DNA from: JADJNW01 sp964526645
GTDB taxonomy: Bacteria; Bacteroidota; Bacteroidia; Chitinophagales; Saprospiraceae
Direction of reading: 5' to 3'
DNA: 64,000 bases
Assembly: GCA_964526645.1 (NCBI GenBank)
Contig: CAZGJN010000008.1
Location: 43,539-107,538 of the forward strand
Part shown: piece after piece, positions 16,870 through 26,391 of the stretch
How positions within the stretch are numbered: the stretch's first letter is position 1
Layout of the letters: each line of letters opens with the position of its first letter
The notes under the pieces: generated by a model
Databases searched by the model: none
What the model saw: the letters and a program-made list of their open reading frames with translations, nothing else
Told to the model about the DNA's origin: nothing
Program-made: the position numbers and the translations under genes

Positions 16870-17496
16870 ATGGATTGGGCTTTCATTCATCAATTAGAAA
16901 AAAGACTTCAAGATCCGTTGCCCGGCCTGGAAGCACAATACAAAATGGCGCATGCTGCCCGGCGTACGCCAATGCCCCTTGTGCCTGATACGGCACGCCA
17001 GGCGGGTGTACTGGTACTTTTTTACCCTAAAGAATTGGATTGGCACTTAGTGCTGATCGAAAGAGATGCCTCTAACCCCAAAGACCGGCACGGCGGGCAA
17101 ATCAGCTTTCCGGGCGGAAAGTTTGAGGAATCAGATAATACACTGACTCACACGGCATTGCGAGAAGCGCAAGAAGAAATCGGCGTTGTGTCCAGCGAGA
17201 TACAAATTTTAGGCACACTCACGCCCTTATACATTCCGATAAGCAATTTTCAGGTAAATCCTGTAGTCGGTTTTGTAGATTACAAGCCCCAATTTATCCC
17301 GCAACAAGAGGAGGTGCGTTCCATCCTGGAAGTACCTTTTTCCCTTTTTCAGTTACCTTCCACGATTCAAAGTACTGATCTGCGCATCGCTCAAAATATT
17401 ACATTAAAAGATGTGCCCTATTACGATGTCTTCGGCAAAATCGTTTGGGGAGCTACGGCTATGATGCTGAGCGAATTGATCGAAATCTCTGGCTAA
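16870..17496 (+). CDS. Nudix hydrolase, CoA pyrophosphatase (NudL-like)
   Basis: The ATG at 16870 gives 208 residues. The NudL/UPF0035 signature GGQISFPGGKFE at about 75-86 precedes the Nudix helix LREAQEEIGV at about 99-108. Members cleave the pyrophosphate of coenzyme A and its thioesters to 4'-phosphopantetheine and 3',5'-ADP. A TTG five codons upstream (16855) could also start translation, but MDWAFIHQLE is more typical. The terminator upstream separates it from hemD. The gene downstream is about 230 bp away and has its own promoter. Confidence 0.9.
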   Translation: MDWAFIHQLEKRLQDPLPGLEAQYKMAHAARRTPMPLVPDTARQAGVLVLFYPKELDWHLVLIERDASNPKDRHGGQISFPGGKFEESDNTLTHTALREAQEEIGVVSSEIQILGTLTPLYIPISNFQVNPVVGFVDYKPQFIPQQEEVRSILEVPFSLFQLPSTIQSTDLRIAQNITLKDVPYYDVFGKIVWGATAMMLSELIEISG

Positions 17497-17654
17497 TTCC
17501 CTTCTGATGCTTGCCTCGTGAATTCGCCTTCTCATTGGATAGCTTTAACAAGTTGATAAACATTCGTTTATTTTTTGTAAACCTTTCCCTAAAAAAGCCT
17601 TTATTTTTTACACTAATTTAATACGGGTTTCCTGCACTGTATAGCATAAGAAAT

Positions 17655-17662
17655 TAACTTTG
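17655..17662 (+). promoter_or_regulatory. -7 element for the FAD oxidoreductase gene
   Basis: TAacTTTG is an exact -7 match 64 nt before the ATG at 17727. It overlaps the longer frame beginning at 17670 closely enough to argue against that earlier start. Confidence 0.5.
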
Positions 17663-17726
17663 TTTAACTGTGAACAGGCCTATCGGCTCGAAAAAATGTT
17701 TCTTATTTATCAACAAATTTGACACA

Positions 17727-18863
17727 ATGCAAAAATATGATATTGCCATTGTGGGCGGCGGAATCGTGGGGTTGGCATTCGCTTACACGGCTGCGTGTAG
17801 CGGAGCGAAAGTTGTTTTATTTGAAAGGCATCCAAAGGCACAGGGCGCTACGATTCGCAATTTTGGCATGGTATGGCCCGTTGGGCAAGCAGCTGCCACC
17901 TTTGACCGCGCGATGCGATCTCGTGAAATTTGGCTCGAATTGTCAAAGAAAGCTGGCTTTTGGGCAAAAACAGCTGGCTCTTTGCACCTGGCATATCATG
18001 AAGATGAGCTAAGTGTATTGGAAGAATTTGTTGAAACGACAAAACATATTGGTTATCAATGTGAAATGCTCACGCCGGAGGAGGTGGTCAATCTTAGTAA
18101 AGCAGTAAGCCCTATTGGCCTGGAAGGTGCTATGTGGAGTGCTACCGAACTAAATGTTGATCCTCGGCAGGCTACGCAAGCCATTCATGAATATTTGAGC
18201 AACCAAATGGGCGTTGATATTCAATACAATACGGTTATTTCTCATATTGCTTATCCTTATTTGGCGAGCGGCGGGAGTGAATGGACGGCAGAGCAGATTT
18301 TTGTCTGCTCCGGCGCAGATTTTGAGACGCTCTATCCTGAAATTTTTGCGCAAAGCGGCTTGACTAAATGCAAACTGCAAATGATGCGCACCGTGCCCCA
18401 ACCCAATGGCTTCCAGTTGGGTGCCAATCTCGCTGCGGGGCTTACCCTTCAGCATTACAACTCCTTCGCACACTGCGAAAGTCTTCAATTGCTCAAAAGG
18501 CGGTTTGCTAAAGATATGGCAGATTATAATCGCTGGGGGATTCATGTGCTCGTTTCTCAAACCAGCCTTGGCGAGATCACCATCGGCGATAGTCATGAGT
18601 ATGGGCTTGATCTCAGTCCTTTCGATAAAACTAATGTTAATGATTTGATTTTGAAATACTTCAAAAAATTTGCCAAAATTCCTAAGCTTGAAATTGCAGA
18701 GTCCTGGAATGGTATCTACGCCAAAATTCCCGGTAAAACAGAGTTTATTGCCCAAGCCGAAAAGAATGTCAAGATTATCAATGGCTTAGGTGGCGCAGGA
18801 ATGACGCTTTCTTTTGGATTGGCAGCGGAAGTACTCCAGACAAGCGCCTCCGCTACAGTATAA
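17727..18863 (+). CDS. FAD-dependent oxidoreductase (TIGR03364/DAO type)
   Basis: The ATG at 17727 gives 378 residues starting MQKYDIAIVGGGIVGLAFAY, with the dinucleotide-binding GGGIVG at 9-14 directly at the N-terminus. The DAO-fold oxidoreductase features continue with the ERHPKAQGATIRNFGMVWP segment (about 34-52) and close with NGLGGAGMTLSFG, the C-terminal FAD loop. It most resembles the TIGR03364 subfamily, which elsewhere is linked to phosphonate use. No phosphonate gene is near, so the substrate (an amine or amino acid) is unassigned. It appears monocistronic. Confidence 0.85.
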   Translation: MQKYDIAIVGGGIVGLAFAYTAACSGAKVVLFERHPKAQGATIRNFGMVWPVGQAAATFDRAMRSREIWLELSKKAGFWAKTAGSLHLAYHEDELSVLEEFVETTKHIGYQCEMLTPEEVVNLSKAVSPIGLEGAMWSATELNVDPRQATQAIHEYLSNQMGVDIQYNTVISHIAYPYLASGGSEWTAEQIFVCSGADFETLYPEIFAQSGLTKCKLQMMRTVPQPNGFQLGANLAAGLTLQHYNSFAHCESLQLLKRRFAKDMADYNRWGIHVLVSQTSLGEITIGDSHEYGLDLSPFDKTNVNDLILKYFKKFAKIPKLEIAESWNGIYAKIPGKTEFIAQAEKNVKIINGLGGAGMTLSFGLAAEVLQTSASATV

Positions 18864-18988
18864 ATTCGACGCGCTGCATCATCTGTTGCTTTTATTTCAT
18901 CCGAATGTAGTATTATTGCCTCAATTTATTAGCCTTTTGGCTAATACCTTTTCAAAAAAAGCGTTATATCATTACCAAAAACCGAGGT

Positions 18989-21900
18989 ATGCAGTTTTTC
19001 CTAAAACCGATTGGGAGAGAGCAAGTTACGTTGCTCGCATTGCTACTATTTCCTTTATTTGTTCCGTTTGGCTTATCCGCCCAGCGCCTTGCCAGGGGCA
19101 CCGTGATGGATGCTGAGACCGGCGATCCGCTCGAAAATGTAAAAGTGGAAGTGGAAAGAAAATCTAAAAGTGTTATCACTGGCGAGAATGGCGCTTTTGT
19201 GATTGATCTAAAGGCGAATGAAACAACCCTCATCCTCTCTTTGCCAGGCTATCGCCCCACGGAAATTGAAGCGACTTTCGCGCCCGTCCTGAATGTTTTG
19301 TTGGAAAAAGACGTATCCGATGCTACCAAAGTGTTGGCAACAGCGCTCGGTGTAATGCAAGAAAGAAAAAAGCTGGGCTATGCCGTGCAAGATATAAGCA
19401 CCCGAAGCCTGAGCCAGGCGCGGGAAGTCAACTTTTTGAATACGCTTTCCGCTAAAATTGCGGGTTTAAATATTGCGGGCAATGCCACCGGCATCGGCGG
19501 ATCGGCAAGGATAAACTTGCGCGGCGACCGCTCCTTGAATTTGAATAACAATGCTCCGCTTTTTGTATTGGATGGAATTCCCATCAGCAATCAATCTTTT
19601 GGTGCTGCCAGAGGCTTGTATCAGGAAATTGACTTTGGTAATGCGGCGGGTATGATCAACCCGGATGATATTGAGTCTATTTCCATTCTAAAAGGACTTG
19701 CCGGTGCTGCATTGTACGGTTCCAGAGCCAATAACGGCGCGGTTTTGCTTACCTCAAAAAGCGGCAAAGGTACACGAGGCATCGGTGTCACGGTCAATTC
19801 ATCGCTCATGGTGCAAGGGCTGCTTCGGCTGCCTAATTACCAAAATCGCTACGGACAGGGCTTGGAGGGTGTTTTTGAGTTTAAAGACGGTTTAGGGGGC
19901 GGTATCAACGATGGCGTAGATGAAAACTGGGGCCCCGCCTTCGAGGGGCAATCAATTCGGCAATTTGACGCAGCTACCGCCAATGGCTTTCGGGGTGGTG
20001 AAATCGGTAATCTTTTCCCTGCGCTTGGTGCGGTTGACCTGGAAGCGCAGTTGGAGGCGCGGGGCGCCGTGGACTCTACTGCATGGACTGCACAACCCGA
20101 TAATATTCGAGACTTTTTTGAAACAGGCTTGACTTTTCAGCAACATCTTGCTATGGCGGGTAGCCATGAAAAGGGCGCTTTTCGCTTGGGATACACTTTT
20201 TTGGACCAAAAAGGGATCATTCCGAATACCCACCTCAATCGGCATACACTTTCTTTTGCTGGAAATTATCAACTGCACAAAAAGCTGCAAACACAGGCGG
20301 TTGTCCATTATTTTAAAAATAACAGCGATAACTTGCCAAGCTTAGGCACAGGCGCTGACAATATTATGTACTTGTTTAACGGCGGTTTGGGCAGGCAGAT
20401 CGGGATGGGCGCTTTGCGAAATTACTGGCAAACTGGACTGGAAGGCACCAATCAATTCAATTTCAATTACAATGCGCACAACAATCCCTACTTCACAGTT
20501 TTTGAAAATACAAATAAACAGGCGCAGGATCGTATTTTGAGCAATGCGGCCGTCAAATACTATTTCAAAGACTGGTTATGGCTGCAACTGCGCGCCGGAT
20601 GGGACATCAGCAATGAATTCCGTAGCGTCAGCCGGGCATTTAGCCACATTGCGTTTCCCAGAGGCAGCTATCGGGAGAGCAATTTATTCTTTGAAGAAGT
20701 CAATTCCGATATTTTGCTAAATGCTACGCGCGATCTGTCAGAAAAAGTGAGCCTTTCGGCAATGGTGGGCGGTAATCTCATGCGCCAGCGCTTGCGGATT
20801 TCGGATAGCAATGCACCGGAGCTCGCCGCACCGGGTATTTACACCTTGTCCAATGCCACTCGCCCTTTGGAGAGTTATACTTTCCGTTCGGAAAAGCAAA
20901 TCCAGAGCGTGTACGCCACTTCGCAATTTACTTTTAATGACTTTTTGCATATCAATTTAGTAGCGCGCAACGATTGGTCCAGCACGCTGCCATCAAGCGA
21001 TAGAAGCATGTTGTCGTATGCTGCCAATGCGAGTCTGGTTTTTACCAATGCCCCTAAAAACAAAGGCAAATCGCGAAATAATTTCCTTTCTTTCGGTCAA
21101 CTTCGGGCAGCCTATGCGCACACCGGCAGCGATCCTGAGCCATACCAGCTAACAACGGTTTATGATGTGCAAACACCCGTACGGGGCCTCCTCAATTTTT
21201 CGGAATCGAATGTTTTGACAAATGATGCTTTGACGCCTGAACTCAATCAAACCATTGAAGGCGGCATCAGCCTTTGGTTTTTGAATAACCATTTTGGCTT
21301 GGATGTGAGTTATTTTACCACCACAACAGATAACCAAATTCTTTCTATTCCTTTGAGTAGTGCTACCACTTATCGCGCTCGGATTCTGAACGCCGGAAAG
21401 GTAAAAAGTAATGGTATTGAAGCCATTGTAACGTTGCTACCCATCCGGAAGCAGCATTTCAAGTGGGACATTGGCATTAATTTTTCTACCTATCGCAGCG
21501 AAGTGTTAGAATTATTTGCTGACTCTACCTCCAGTCAAGCTTATATCATGGCGGATCGTTTTGTGACCATCGAAGCGCGCAAAGGCGAAAGAGTAGGAAA
21601 TATCTATGGCATAACCTACCAACGCACAAATGCAGACCCCAACAGCCCATACTATGACGCAAGCGGCCAGTACATCGGTCAAGTGGTTTTTAACAAAGAA
21701 GGGAAGCCGATTCCTGCCGCTACACCCGAGCTACTGGGCAATATCAATCCCGATTGGCAGGCAGGTATTAGCAATACTATTACTTACAAAAATATCACTT
21801 TCAGCTTTTTATTTGATCTTCGCTTTGGCGGAAAGCTCTATGCACATACCCAAACGCTGGGCATTGGCAAAGGACAACTGGAGGAATCGCTCGAAGGCAG

Positions 21901-22312
21901 AGCCAATGGTTATGATCTGACGCAGGATGGCAACGGAATGGTGGGGCAGGGTGTCATGTTCAGCGATACAGCAGGAATTGTACCCAATACCATCAAAATA
22001 AGTGCTCGCGAATGGCACCAATCTTACACCCTGGGGCGGTTTATTCCAGAATCGCTGGTGTACGATGCCTCTTTTATAAAACTCCGCGAAGCCCGTATTT
22101 CCTATACTTTAGGAAGCGTACAGCTCGGCAAACTAAAAGTGAGAGACATGACGGTTTCTGTTGTGGGTAGAAATCTGCTGCTGCTCACCGATGTGCCGAA
22201 TATTGATCCTGAAACGCTTACCCTTGCAGGAAATACATTGATCCCAGGCATTGAAACGCTTTCGATCCCCTCCACGCGGAGTATTGGCTTGAATGTGTAT
22301 TTTAGGTTTTAA
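18989..22312 (+). CDS. SusC/RagA family TonB-dependent outer membrane transporter
   Basis: An 1107-residue outer membrane protein with an N-terminal signal peptide (ends LSAQ near 31), a carboxypeptidase-regulatory-like domain (about 35-112), a TonB plug (about 125-245, with the SusC-specific PLFVLDGIPI and ARINLRGDRS blocks) and a 22-strand barrel. SusC proteins import oligomeric nutrients delivered by the paired SusD lipoprotein, powered by TonB. The SusD gene follows after 108 bp. No glycoside hydrolase, peptidase, sigma/anti-sigma or hybrid sensor gene is nearby, so the substrate is unknown. A peptide or an unusual glycan is possible. Confidence 0.95.
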   Translation: MQFFLKPIGREQVTLLALLLFPLFVPFGLSAQRLARGTVMDAETGDPLENVKVEVERKSKSVITGENGAFVIDLKANETTLILSLPGYRPTEIEATFAPVLNVLLEKDVSDATKVLATALGVMQERKKLGYAVQDISTRSLSQAREVNFLNTLSAKIAGLNIAGNATGIGGSARINLRGDRSLNLNNNAPLFVLDGIPISNQSFGAARGLYQEIDFGNAAGMINPDDIESISILKGLAGAALYGSRANNGAVLLTSKSGKGTRGIGVTVNSSLMVQGLLRLPNYQNRYGQGLEGVFEFKDGLGGGINDGVDENWGPAFEGQSIRQFDAATANGFRGGEIGNLFPALGAVDLEAQLEARGAVDSTAWTAQPDNIRDFFETGLTFQQHLAMAGSHEKGAFRLGYTFLDQKGIIPNTHLNRHTLSFAGNYQLHKKLQTQAVVHYFKNNSDNLPSLGTGADNIMYLFNGGLGRQIGMGALRNYWQTGLEGTNQFNFNYNAHNNPYFTVFENTNKQAQDRILSNAAVKYYFKDWLWLQLRAGWDISNEFRSVSRAFSHIAFPRGSYRESNLFFEEVNSDILLNATRDLSEKVSLSAMVGGNLMRQRLRISDSNAPELAAPGIYTLSNATRPLESYTFRSEKQIQSVYATSQFTFNDFLHINLVARNDWSSTLPSSDRSMLSYAANASLVFTNAPKNKGKSRNNFLSFGQLRAAYAHTGSDPEPYQLTTVYDVQTPVRGLLNFSESNVLTNDALTPELNQTIEGGISLWFLNNHFGLDVSYFTTTTDNQILSIPLSSATTYRARILNAGKVKSNGIEAIVTLLPIRKQHFKWDIGINFSTYRSEVLELFADSTSSQAYIMADRFVTIEARKGERVGNIYGITYQRTNADPNSPYYDASGQYIGQVVFNKEGKPIPAATPELLGNINPDWQAGISNTITYKNITFSFLFDLRFGGKLYAHTQTLGIGKGQLEESLEGRANGYDLTQDGNGMVGQGVMFSDTAGIVPNTIKISAREWHQSYTLGRFIPESLVYDASFIKLREARISYTLGSVQLGKLKVRDMTVSVVGRNLLLLTDVPNIDPETLTLAGNTLIPGIETLSIPSTRSIGLNVYFRF

Positions 22313-22390
22313 GTTGCTGTGCTGATACTGATAATTAAATAAACCTGTATGAATTGATCAACAAAAAATGATTGATGTGTCAAATATATT

Positions 22391-22406
22391 AGCAAATCGG
22401 CACATT
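22391..22406 (+). repeat. Short dispersed word AGCAAATCGGCACATT in the susD 5' region
   Basis: This 16-nt word ends 14 nt before the susD ATG. It occurs with one change at 52922-52937, 11 nt before the ridA-like ATG, and as partial reverse copies at 14713 and 61112. Confidence 0.6.
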
Positions 22407-22420
22407 GTTTAACCGAAATA

Positions 22421-23884
22421 ATGAACGCCATGGAAAAAAAACCATACATCCTCCTCCTATTCCTTTTGCTGGCATGCACCAAAAATTTTGATGAAATCAA
22501 TACCAATCCGAATGCGCCCACGGAGGCTACGCCAGATCAGCTGCTCCCGCAAATTGTGCGAGATGCGATGAACGCCCTTTTGGATGAAACTTTTAGGGTG
22601 GGAAGCTTGGTCATTCAGCATACCGCAAAAAATCGCAATGTCAATGAGGATCGCTATCTCTGGGGGGAACGCAATACGATCTGGGATGCTGTGTACGACA
22701 ATATGCGCGATGTGAACAATATCATTGCTCAAAGTGAAGAAAAGGGGCAAAATAACTACCTCGGCATAGCTCTGATCCTTAAATCCTGGCTTTTTTCTTT
22801 GGCTACAGATTGTTATGGCGATATTCCTTATTTCGATGCTTCTAAAACCAAAGAAGGCGTTAATTTTCCAAGATACGATCCACAGGAAGCGATTTATGAA
22901 GCGATTTTAAATGATTTGGCAAAAGCTAACGCCATTTTGGGCACTTCGGAAGAAAAAGTACGCGGCGATGTCCTCTACAATGGCAATTTCAAAAAATGGA
23001 GGCGTTTGGCAAATTCGCTGCGGATTCGTTATCTGATGCGTATTTCCAAAAAGAAAGACGTGTCCGTACTGCTTCAGCAAATCATAGCACAACCCGATTC
23101 TTTCCCTATTTTTCTGAACAATGCCGATAATGCTGTATTCAATTACCTCGCCACAGCTCCCGATCAGTTTCCTTTTTATCAAATCAACCTCGGTACGTTC
23201 AACGATTTTCGCGCCAGCAAAGGTTTGCTCGATCTTATGGCAGAGCTGGATGATGAGCGCCTGCCTGTTTTTTTCCGGCCAACGCCTGCCACCGAAGGCG
23301 CACCCATGCCGGATTATGCGGGTATTCCTAATGGCTTGAGCGACCCTGAAGCACTGGCTTACAATGGTGGCGTGGATTTTCAATCGCGCATCGGCACCTT
23401 GTTTTATGAAGAATCTATTACCCCAAGCGGGCTCAACGTTGCCAAAGGAGTGGTTATGACTTTTGCAGAATTGCAATTTCTCTTGGCGGAGGCAGCGGAA
23501 CAAGGCTACATTGGCGGTAGCGCCGGTGGTTTTTACAACAACGGCATCAGAGCATCTTATGAATTTTATGAATTGACAGGGGCGGAGGCATACCTCAGCC
23601 AGGCGACCGTTGCCTACACCGGCACAAAGGAAGAAAAATTGAAAAAGATCGCTTTGCAAAAGTGGATCTCGCTGTATTTTCAAGGCTTGGAAGCTTGGTT
23701 TGACTGGCGTAGAACTACTCAGCCCGACTTGTTGCCTGCTGTAAGCAATCAGAATAATGATCGCATCCCGCTGCGGTTTCCGTATCCGCTTTCCGAGCAA
23801 AAGTTGAATACCGCTAATTACCAGACAGTTATACAACGCCAAGGCACCGACGACATCAATACAAAAATTTGGTATCTAAAATAA
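22421..23884 (+). CDS. SusD/RagB family nutrient-binding lipoprotein
   Basis: A 487-residue lipoprotein with lipobox LLLLAC (C19) and the SusD-like opening NFDEINTNPNAPTEATP. It belongs to the SusD-like-2 branch (PF12771), in which the helical TPR-like scaffold contains conserved RDVNNI and AEAAEQG-type segments. It caps the SusC barrel at the cell surface and captures the nutrient. An alternative ATG at 22430 (codon 4) is equally acceptable. A hairpin (CTTAGTTT 23885-23892 with AAACTAAG 23900-23907) directly follows the stop codon. Confidence 0.93.
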   Translation: MNAMEKKPYILLLFLLLACTKNFDEINTNPNAPTEATPDQLLPQIVRDAMNALLDETFRVGSLVIQHTAKNRNVNEDRYLWGERNTIWDAVYDNMRDVNNIIAQSEEKGQNNYLGIALILKSWLFSLATDCYGDIPYFDASKTKEGVNFPRYDPQEAIYEAILNDLAKANAILGTSEEKVRGDVLYNGNFKKWRRLANSLRIRYLMRISKKKDVSVLLQQIIAQPDSFPIFLNNADNAVFNYLATAPDQFPFYQINLGTFNDFRASKGLLDLMAELDDERLPVFFRPTPATEGAPMPDYAGIPNGLSDPEALAYNGGVDFQSRIGTLFYEESITPSGLNVAKGVVMTFAELQFLLAEAAEQGYIGGSAGGFYNNGIRASYEFYELTGAEAYLSQATVAYTGTKEEKLKKIALQKWISLYFQGLEAWFDWRRTTQPDLLPAVSNQNNDRIPLRFPYPLSEQKLNTANYQTVIQRQGTDDINTKIWYLK

Positions 23885-23907
23885 CTTAGTTTTGTTTTTA
23901 AACTAAG
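23885..23907 (+). terminator. Hairpin directly after susD
   Basis: A perfect 8-bp stem starts at the base after the stop codon, with a T-rich loop but no T-run behind it. It may stabilise the 3' end or act as a weak terminator. Confidence 0.4.
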
Positions 23908-23932
23908 CCAACAATTCGATTGAATTTTGCGT

Positions 23933-23940
23933 TACTTTTA
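23933..23940 (+). promoter_or_regulatory. -7-like element for nadA
   Basis: TActTTTA matches seven of eight positions of TAnnTTTG, 52 nt before the nadA ATG. No -33 element at the proper distance is clear. Confidence 0.3.
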
Positions 23941-23992
23941 ACAAAAACCCCGTCTTTTTTTAAAAAAACATTCTATCATAACACAATAAGCC

Positions 23993-25006
23993 ATGACCAC
24001 ACTCGCTGATGCCACAAAAACACTCGATACCAAAGGCTACCTCGATATAGAAATAGCGCCAACGCTTGATTTGGTATCGGAAATCCAGCGCTTGAAAAAA
24101 GAAAAAAATGCTGTAATTCTGGCCCACTACTACCAGGAATCGGAGATTCAGGATGTGGCTGATTACATCGGCGATAGCCTCGGTTTATCACAAAAAGCTG
24201 CTAAGACAGATGCAGATTTGATTGTCTTCGCGGGGGTCCATTTCATGGCAGAAACAGCCAAAATACTCAATCCTCAAAAAAAGGTAGTGCTCCCCGATCT
24301 CAAAGCGGGTTGCTCTCTTGCCGATTCTTGCCCGGCACCTTTGTTCAAAAAATTCAAGGAAAAATACCCTGACCATGTGGTGGTGAGCTACATCAACTGC
24401 ACTGCGGAACTCAAAACCCTCACGGACATCTGTTGTACTTCTACCAATGCTGTACAAATTATAGAAAGTATTCCGAAGGAACAACCCATTATTTTTGCGC
24501 CGGACATCAACCTGGGGAAGTATTTGGTGAAAAAAACCGGGCGGGAGATGGTGCTGTGGAATGGTGCTTGCATGGTACACGAGATTTTCTCGGCAGAAAA
24601 GATCGCCAAGCTGCGGGCACGCCACCCCTATGCTAAATTCATCGCGCATCCTGAGTGCGAGCCGCATATCCTTGAAACCGCTGATTTTATTGGTTCTACC
24701 ACAGGTTTACTCAAATATACGATCAATAATGAAGCGACCGAATTCATCGTGGCCACAGAGGCAGGTATTTTGCACCAAATGCAGAAAGCCTCGCCGCTGA
24801 AGACCTTTATTCCTGCACCGCCTGAAAATAACTGTGCCTGCAATGAGTGCCCGCATATGAAGCGGAATACGATGGAAAAATTGTACACTTGCATGGAATA
24901 CGAATTGCCAGAGATCATCTTGCCCGATTGGGTCATCGCTCAAGGCAGAGCTTGTATAGACCGGATGCTGGATATTTCAGAAAAAGCAGGCTTGAATAAA
25001 GACTGA
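23993..25006 (+). CDS. nadA: Quinolinate synthase NadA
   Basis: A 337-residue NadA. It condenses iminoaspartate with dihydroxyacetone phosphate to quinolinate in NAD synthesis and carries a [4Fe-4S] cluster. The three cluster cysteines are visible: C107 (AGCSLAD), C193 (NGACMVHE) and C286 (CNECPHM). The substrate-binding elements VILAHYYQ (41-48) and FAGVHFMAETAK (79-90) are intact. nadB and nadC are not in the neighbourhood. It appears monocistronic. Confidence 0.97.
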   Translation: MTTLADATKTLDTKGYLDIEIAPTLDLVSEIQRLKKEKNAVILAHYYQESEIQDVADYIGDSLGLSQKAAKTDADLIVFAGVHFMAETAKILNPQKKVVLPDLKAGCSLADSCPAPLFKKFKEKYPDHVVVSYINCTAELKTLTDICCTSTNAVQIIESIPKEQPIIFAPDINLGKYLVKKTGREMVLWNGACMVHEIFSAEKIAKLRARHPYAKFIAHPECEPHILETADFIGSTTGLLKYTINNEATEFIVATEAGILHQMQKASPLKTFIPAPPENNCACNECPHMKRNTMEKLYTCMEYELPEIILPDWVIAQGRACIDRMLDISEKAGLNKD

Positions 25007-25256
25007 TAACGACGGTCACACCATTTCTCAATCTGACTCTTCTCGCCTTCCGAATTTTTCTACTCGCCGATTCATTAAGGGTTGGTGCTCATATTTTTTC
25101 AAAAAATGCCAAAATGGCAGATTTTTTTAATTTATTTGTCAAAATAGCAGAAAACCCTTATGTCTTCCTGCAAAAAGTACCGAAAAATGCCATTGGAATG
25201 CCGTTTGCTTATTTGCAAAGTGAAAATTAATTTAAAAAACGACAAAAAGTATAATT

Positions 25257-25709
25257 ATGACACTTGTGAATGTAAAACCGGCGATAGTTCGCAACCGATT
25301 TGTAATGCCCGAGTTAAATCGTGCCGTTGAGGATTTTTTCCGCTTTGATTTTCCGACTTATACGAACGGTAATGGCCTGAAAAACAGCCCAAATGTGAAT
25401 GTAATAGAAACAACAGACAACTTCCGCATTGAGGTAGCCGCTCCGGGTTTGGAGAAAGCGGATTTCACCGTAAATGTGGACAAAGACCTGCTGACCATCT
25501 CAGCAAAAAAAGAAGTAAAACGCGAAGAAGGCGAAAAAGTACGCAAATTGGAATTTAGTTACCAAGAATTCAGTCGTTCTTTCCGCTTGCCAAAAAGCGT
25601 AGAAACCAACGACATCACGGCCGCTTATGTAAATGGTATTTTGAATGTGACATTGCCCAAAAAAGAGGAAGCAAAACCGAAACCTGCTCTTAAAATTGAC
25701 ATCGTTTAA
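25257..25709 (+). CDS. Hsp20/alpha-crystallin family small heat shock protein (first of two)
   Basis: A 150-residue small heat shock protein. The alpha-crystallin domain runs from about 42 to 137, with the conserved EVAAPGLEKADF and the C-terminal strand GILNVTLPK. The IxI-type tail is LKIDIV. Such ATP-independent holdases bind unfolding proteins and pass them to DnaK and ClpB. It is followed after 84 bp by a paralogue on the same strand. No CIRCE or other known heat shock operator was recognised. Confidence 0.93.
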   Translation: MTLVNVKPAIVRNRFVMPELNRAVEDFFRFDFPTYTNGNGLKNSPNVNVIETTDNFRIEVAAPGLEKADFTVNVDKDLLTISAKKEVKREEGEKVRKLEFSYQEFSRSFRLPKSVETNDITAAYVNGILNVTLPKKEEAKPKPALKIDIV

Positions 25710-25762
25710 GCAGAAAAGTTAAAATTGACTTAAACCTGACGTTTCAGGGAATGCTAATGTGC

Positions 25763-25774
25763 AACAAATTTGTT
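25763..25774. promoter_or_regulatory. 12-bp palindrome upstream of the second hsp20
   Basis: AACAAATTTGTT is a perfect palindrome 19 nt before the ATG at 25794. It could be an operator, but a 12-bp AT-rich palindrome may also occur by chance. Confidence 0.3.
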
Positions 25775-25793
25775 AACCTAAACGTATAAAACA

Positions 25794-26234
25794 ATGAGCA
25801 TTGTAAAATTTGATCCGATTTTTCCGGCAAAAGCATTCCGAAGTTTCTTTGACGAATTTTTCAATCGGAATATTGCCGATGTTCTTGGAAGTGACCTTAC
25901 ATTAAATGTGCCATCTGTTAATGTGATTGAAACAGACCATGCTTACAAAATGGAAGTTGCTGCGCCAGGTTTGGAGAAAGAGGATTTTGAGATAAAAGTG
26001 GACAAGGGATACCTGGTGGTAGCAGCCAAAAAAGAAAAGCAGGAAGAGGTAAAAGATGGCAAATACACTCGCCGGGAGTTCAATTACACTTCTTTCAGCC
26101 GCAATTTTACGCTGCCTGAAACGGTGAAAGCCGAAAATATCACTGCTCAATACACAAATGGTGTATTGACGCTCGTTTTGCCGAAAAACGAAGCAGCACA
26201 AATCGAAACGGCAAAGATGATTGAAATCCAGTAA
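25794..26234 (+). CDS. Hsp20/alpha-crystallin family small heat shock protein (second of two)
   Basis: A 146-residue paralogue of the preceding gene. The alpha-crystallin domain (about 38-133) shares EVAAPGLEKEDF and NGVLTLVLPK, and the NVIET segment is identical in both. The N-terminal arms differ, which in this family sets oligomer size and client choice. The two proteins may form mixed oligomers. A strong terminator follows, so the pair is probably one transcription unit or two tightly linked ones. Confidence 0.93.
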   Translation: MSIVKFDPIFPAKAFRSFFDEFFNRNIADVLGSDLTLNVPSVNVIETDHAYKMEVAAPGLEKEDFEIKVDKGYLVVAAKKEKQEEVKDGKYTRREFNYTSFSRNFTLPETVKAENITAQYTNGVLTLVLPKNEAAQIETAKMIEIQ

Positions 26235-26283
26235 AGACAGAAAGTTTAAGGTTAGTTAATAGGGTTTTAGGTGTTTATTTTCG

Positions 26284-26313
26284 GGTCGGAGCATCATTTG
26301 TTCCGACCTTTTT
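26284..26313 (+). terminator. Intrinsic terminator after the hsp20 pair
   Basis: GGTCGGAGCA (26284-26293) pairs with TGTTCCGACC (26299-26308), a 10-bp stem with one G-U pair, followed by TTTTTG. Confidence 0.9.
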
Positions 26314-26391
26314 GTTTCAGAAAATCATAGAACTTTCTCGAATACAGCAGCAAAAGTTTTTCATTTTTATACCCACGAAAATGCGTAAAAA

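Noticed and set aside
22907..23842. A 311-codon open frame opposite susD
   Set aside because: It is fully antisense to a clear SusD gene and has no domain similarity.
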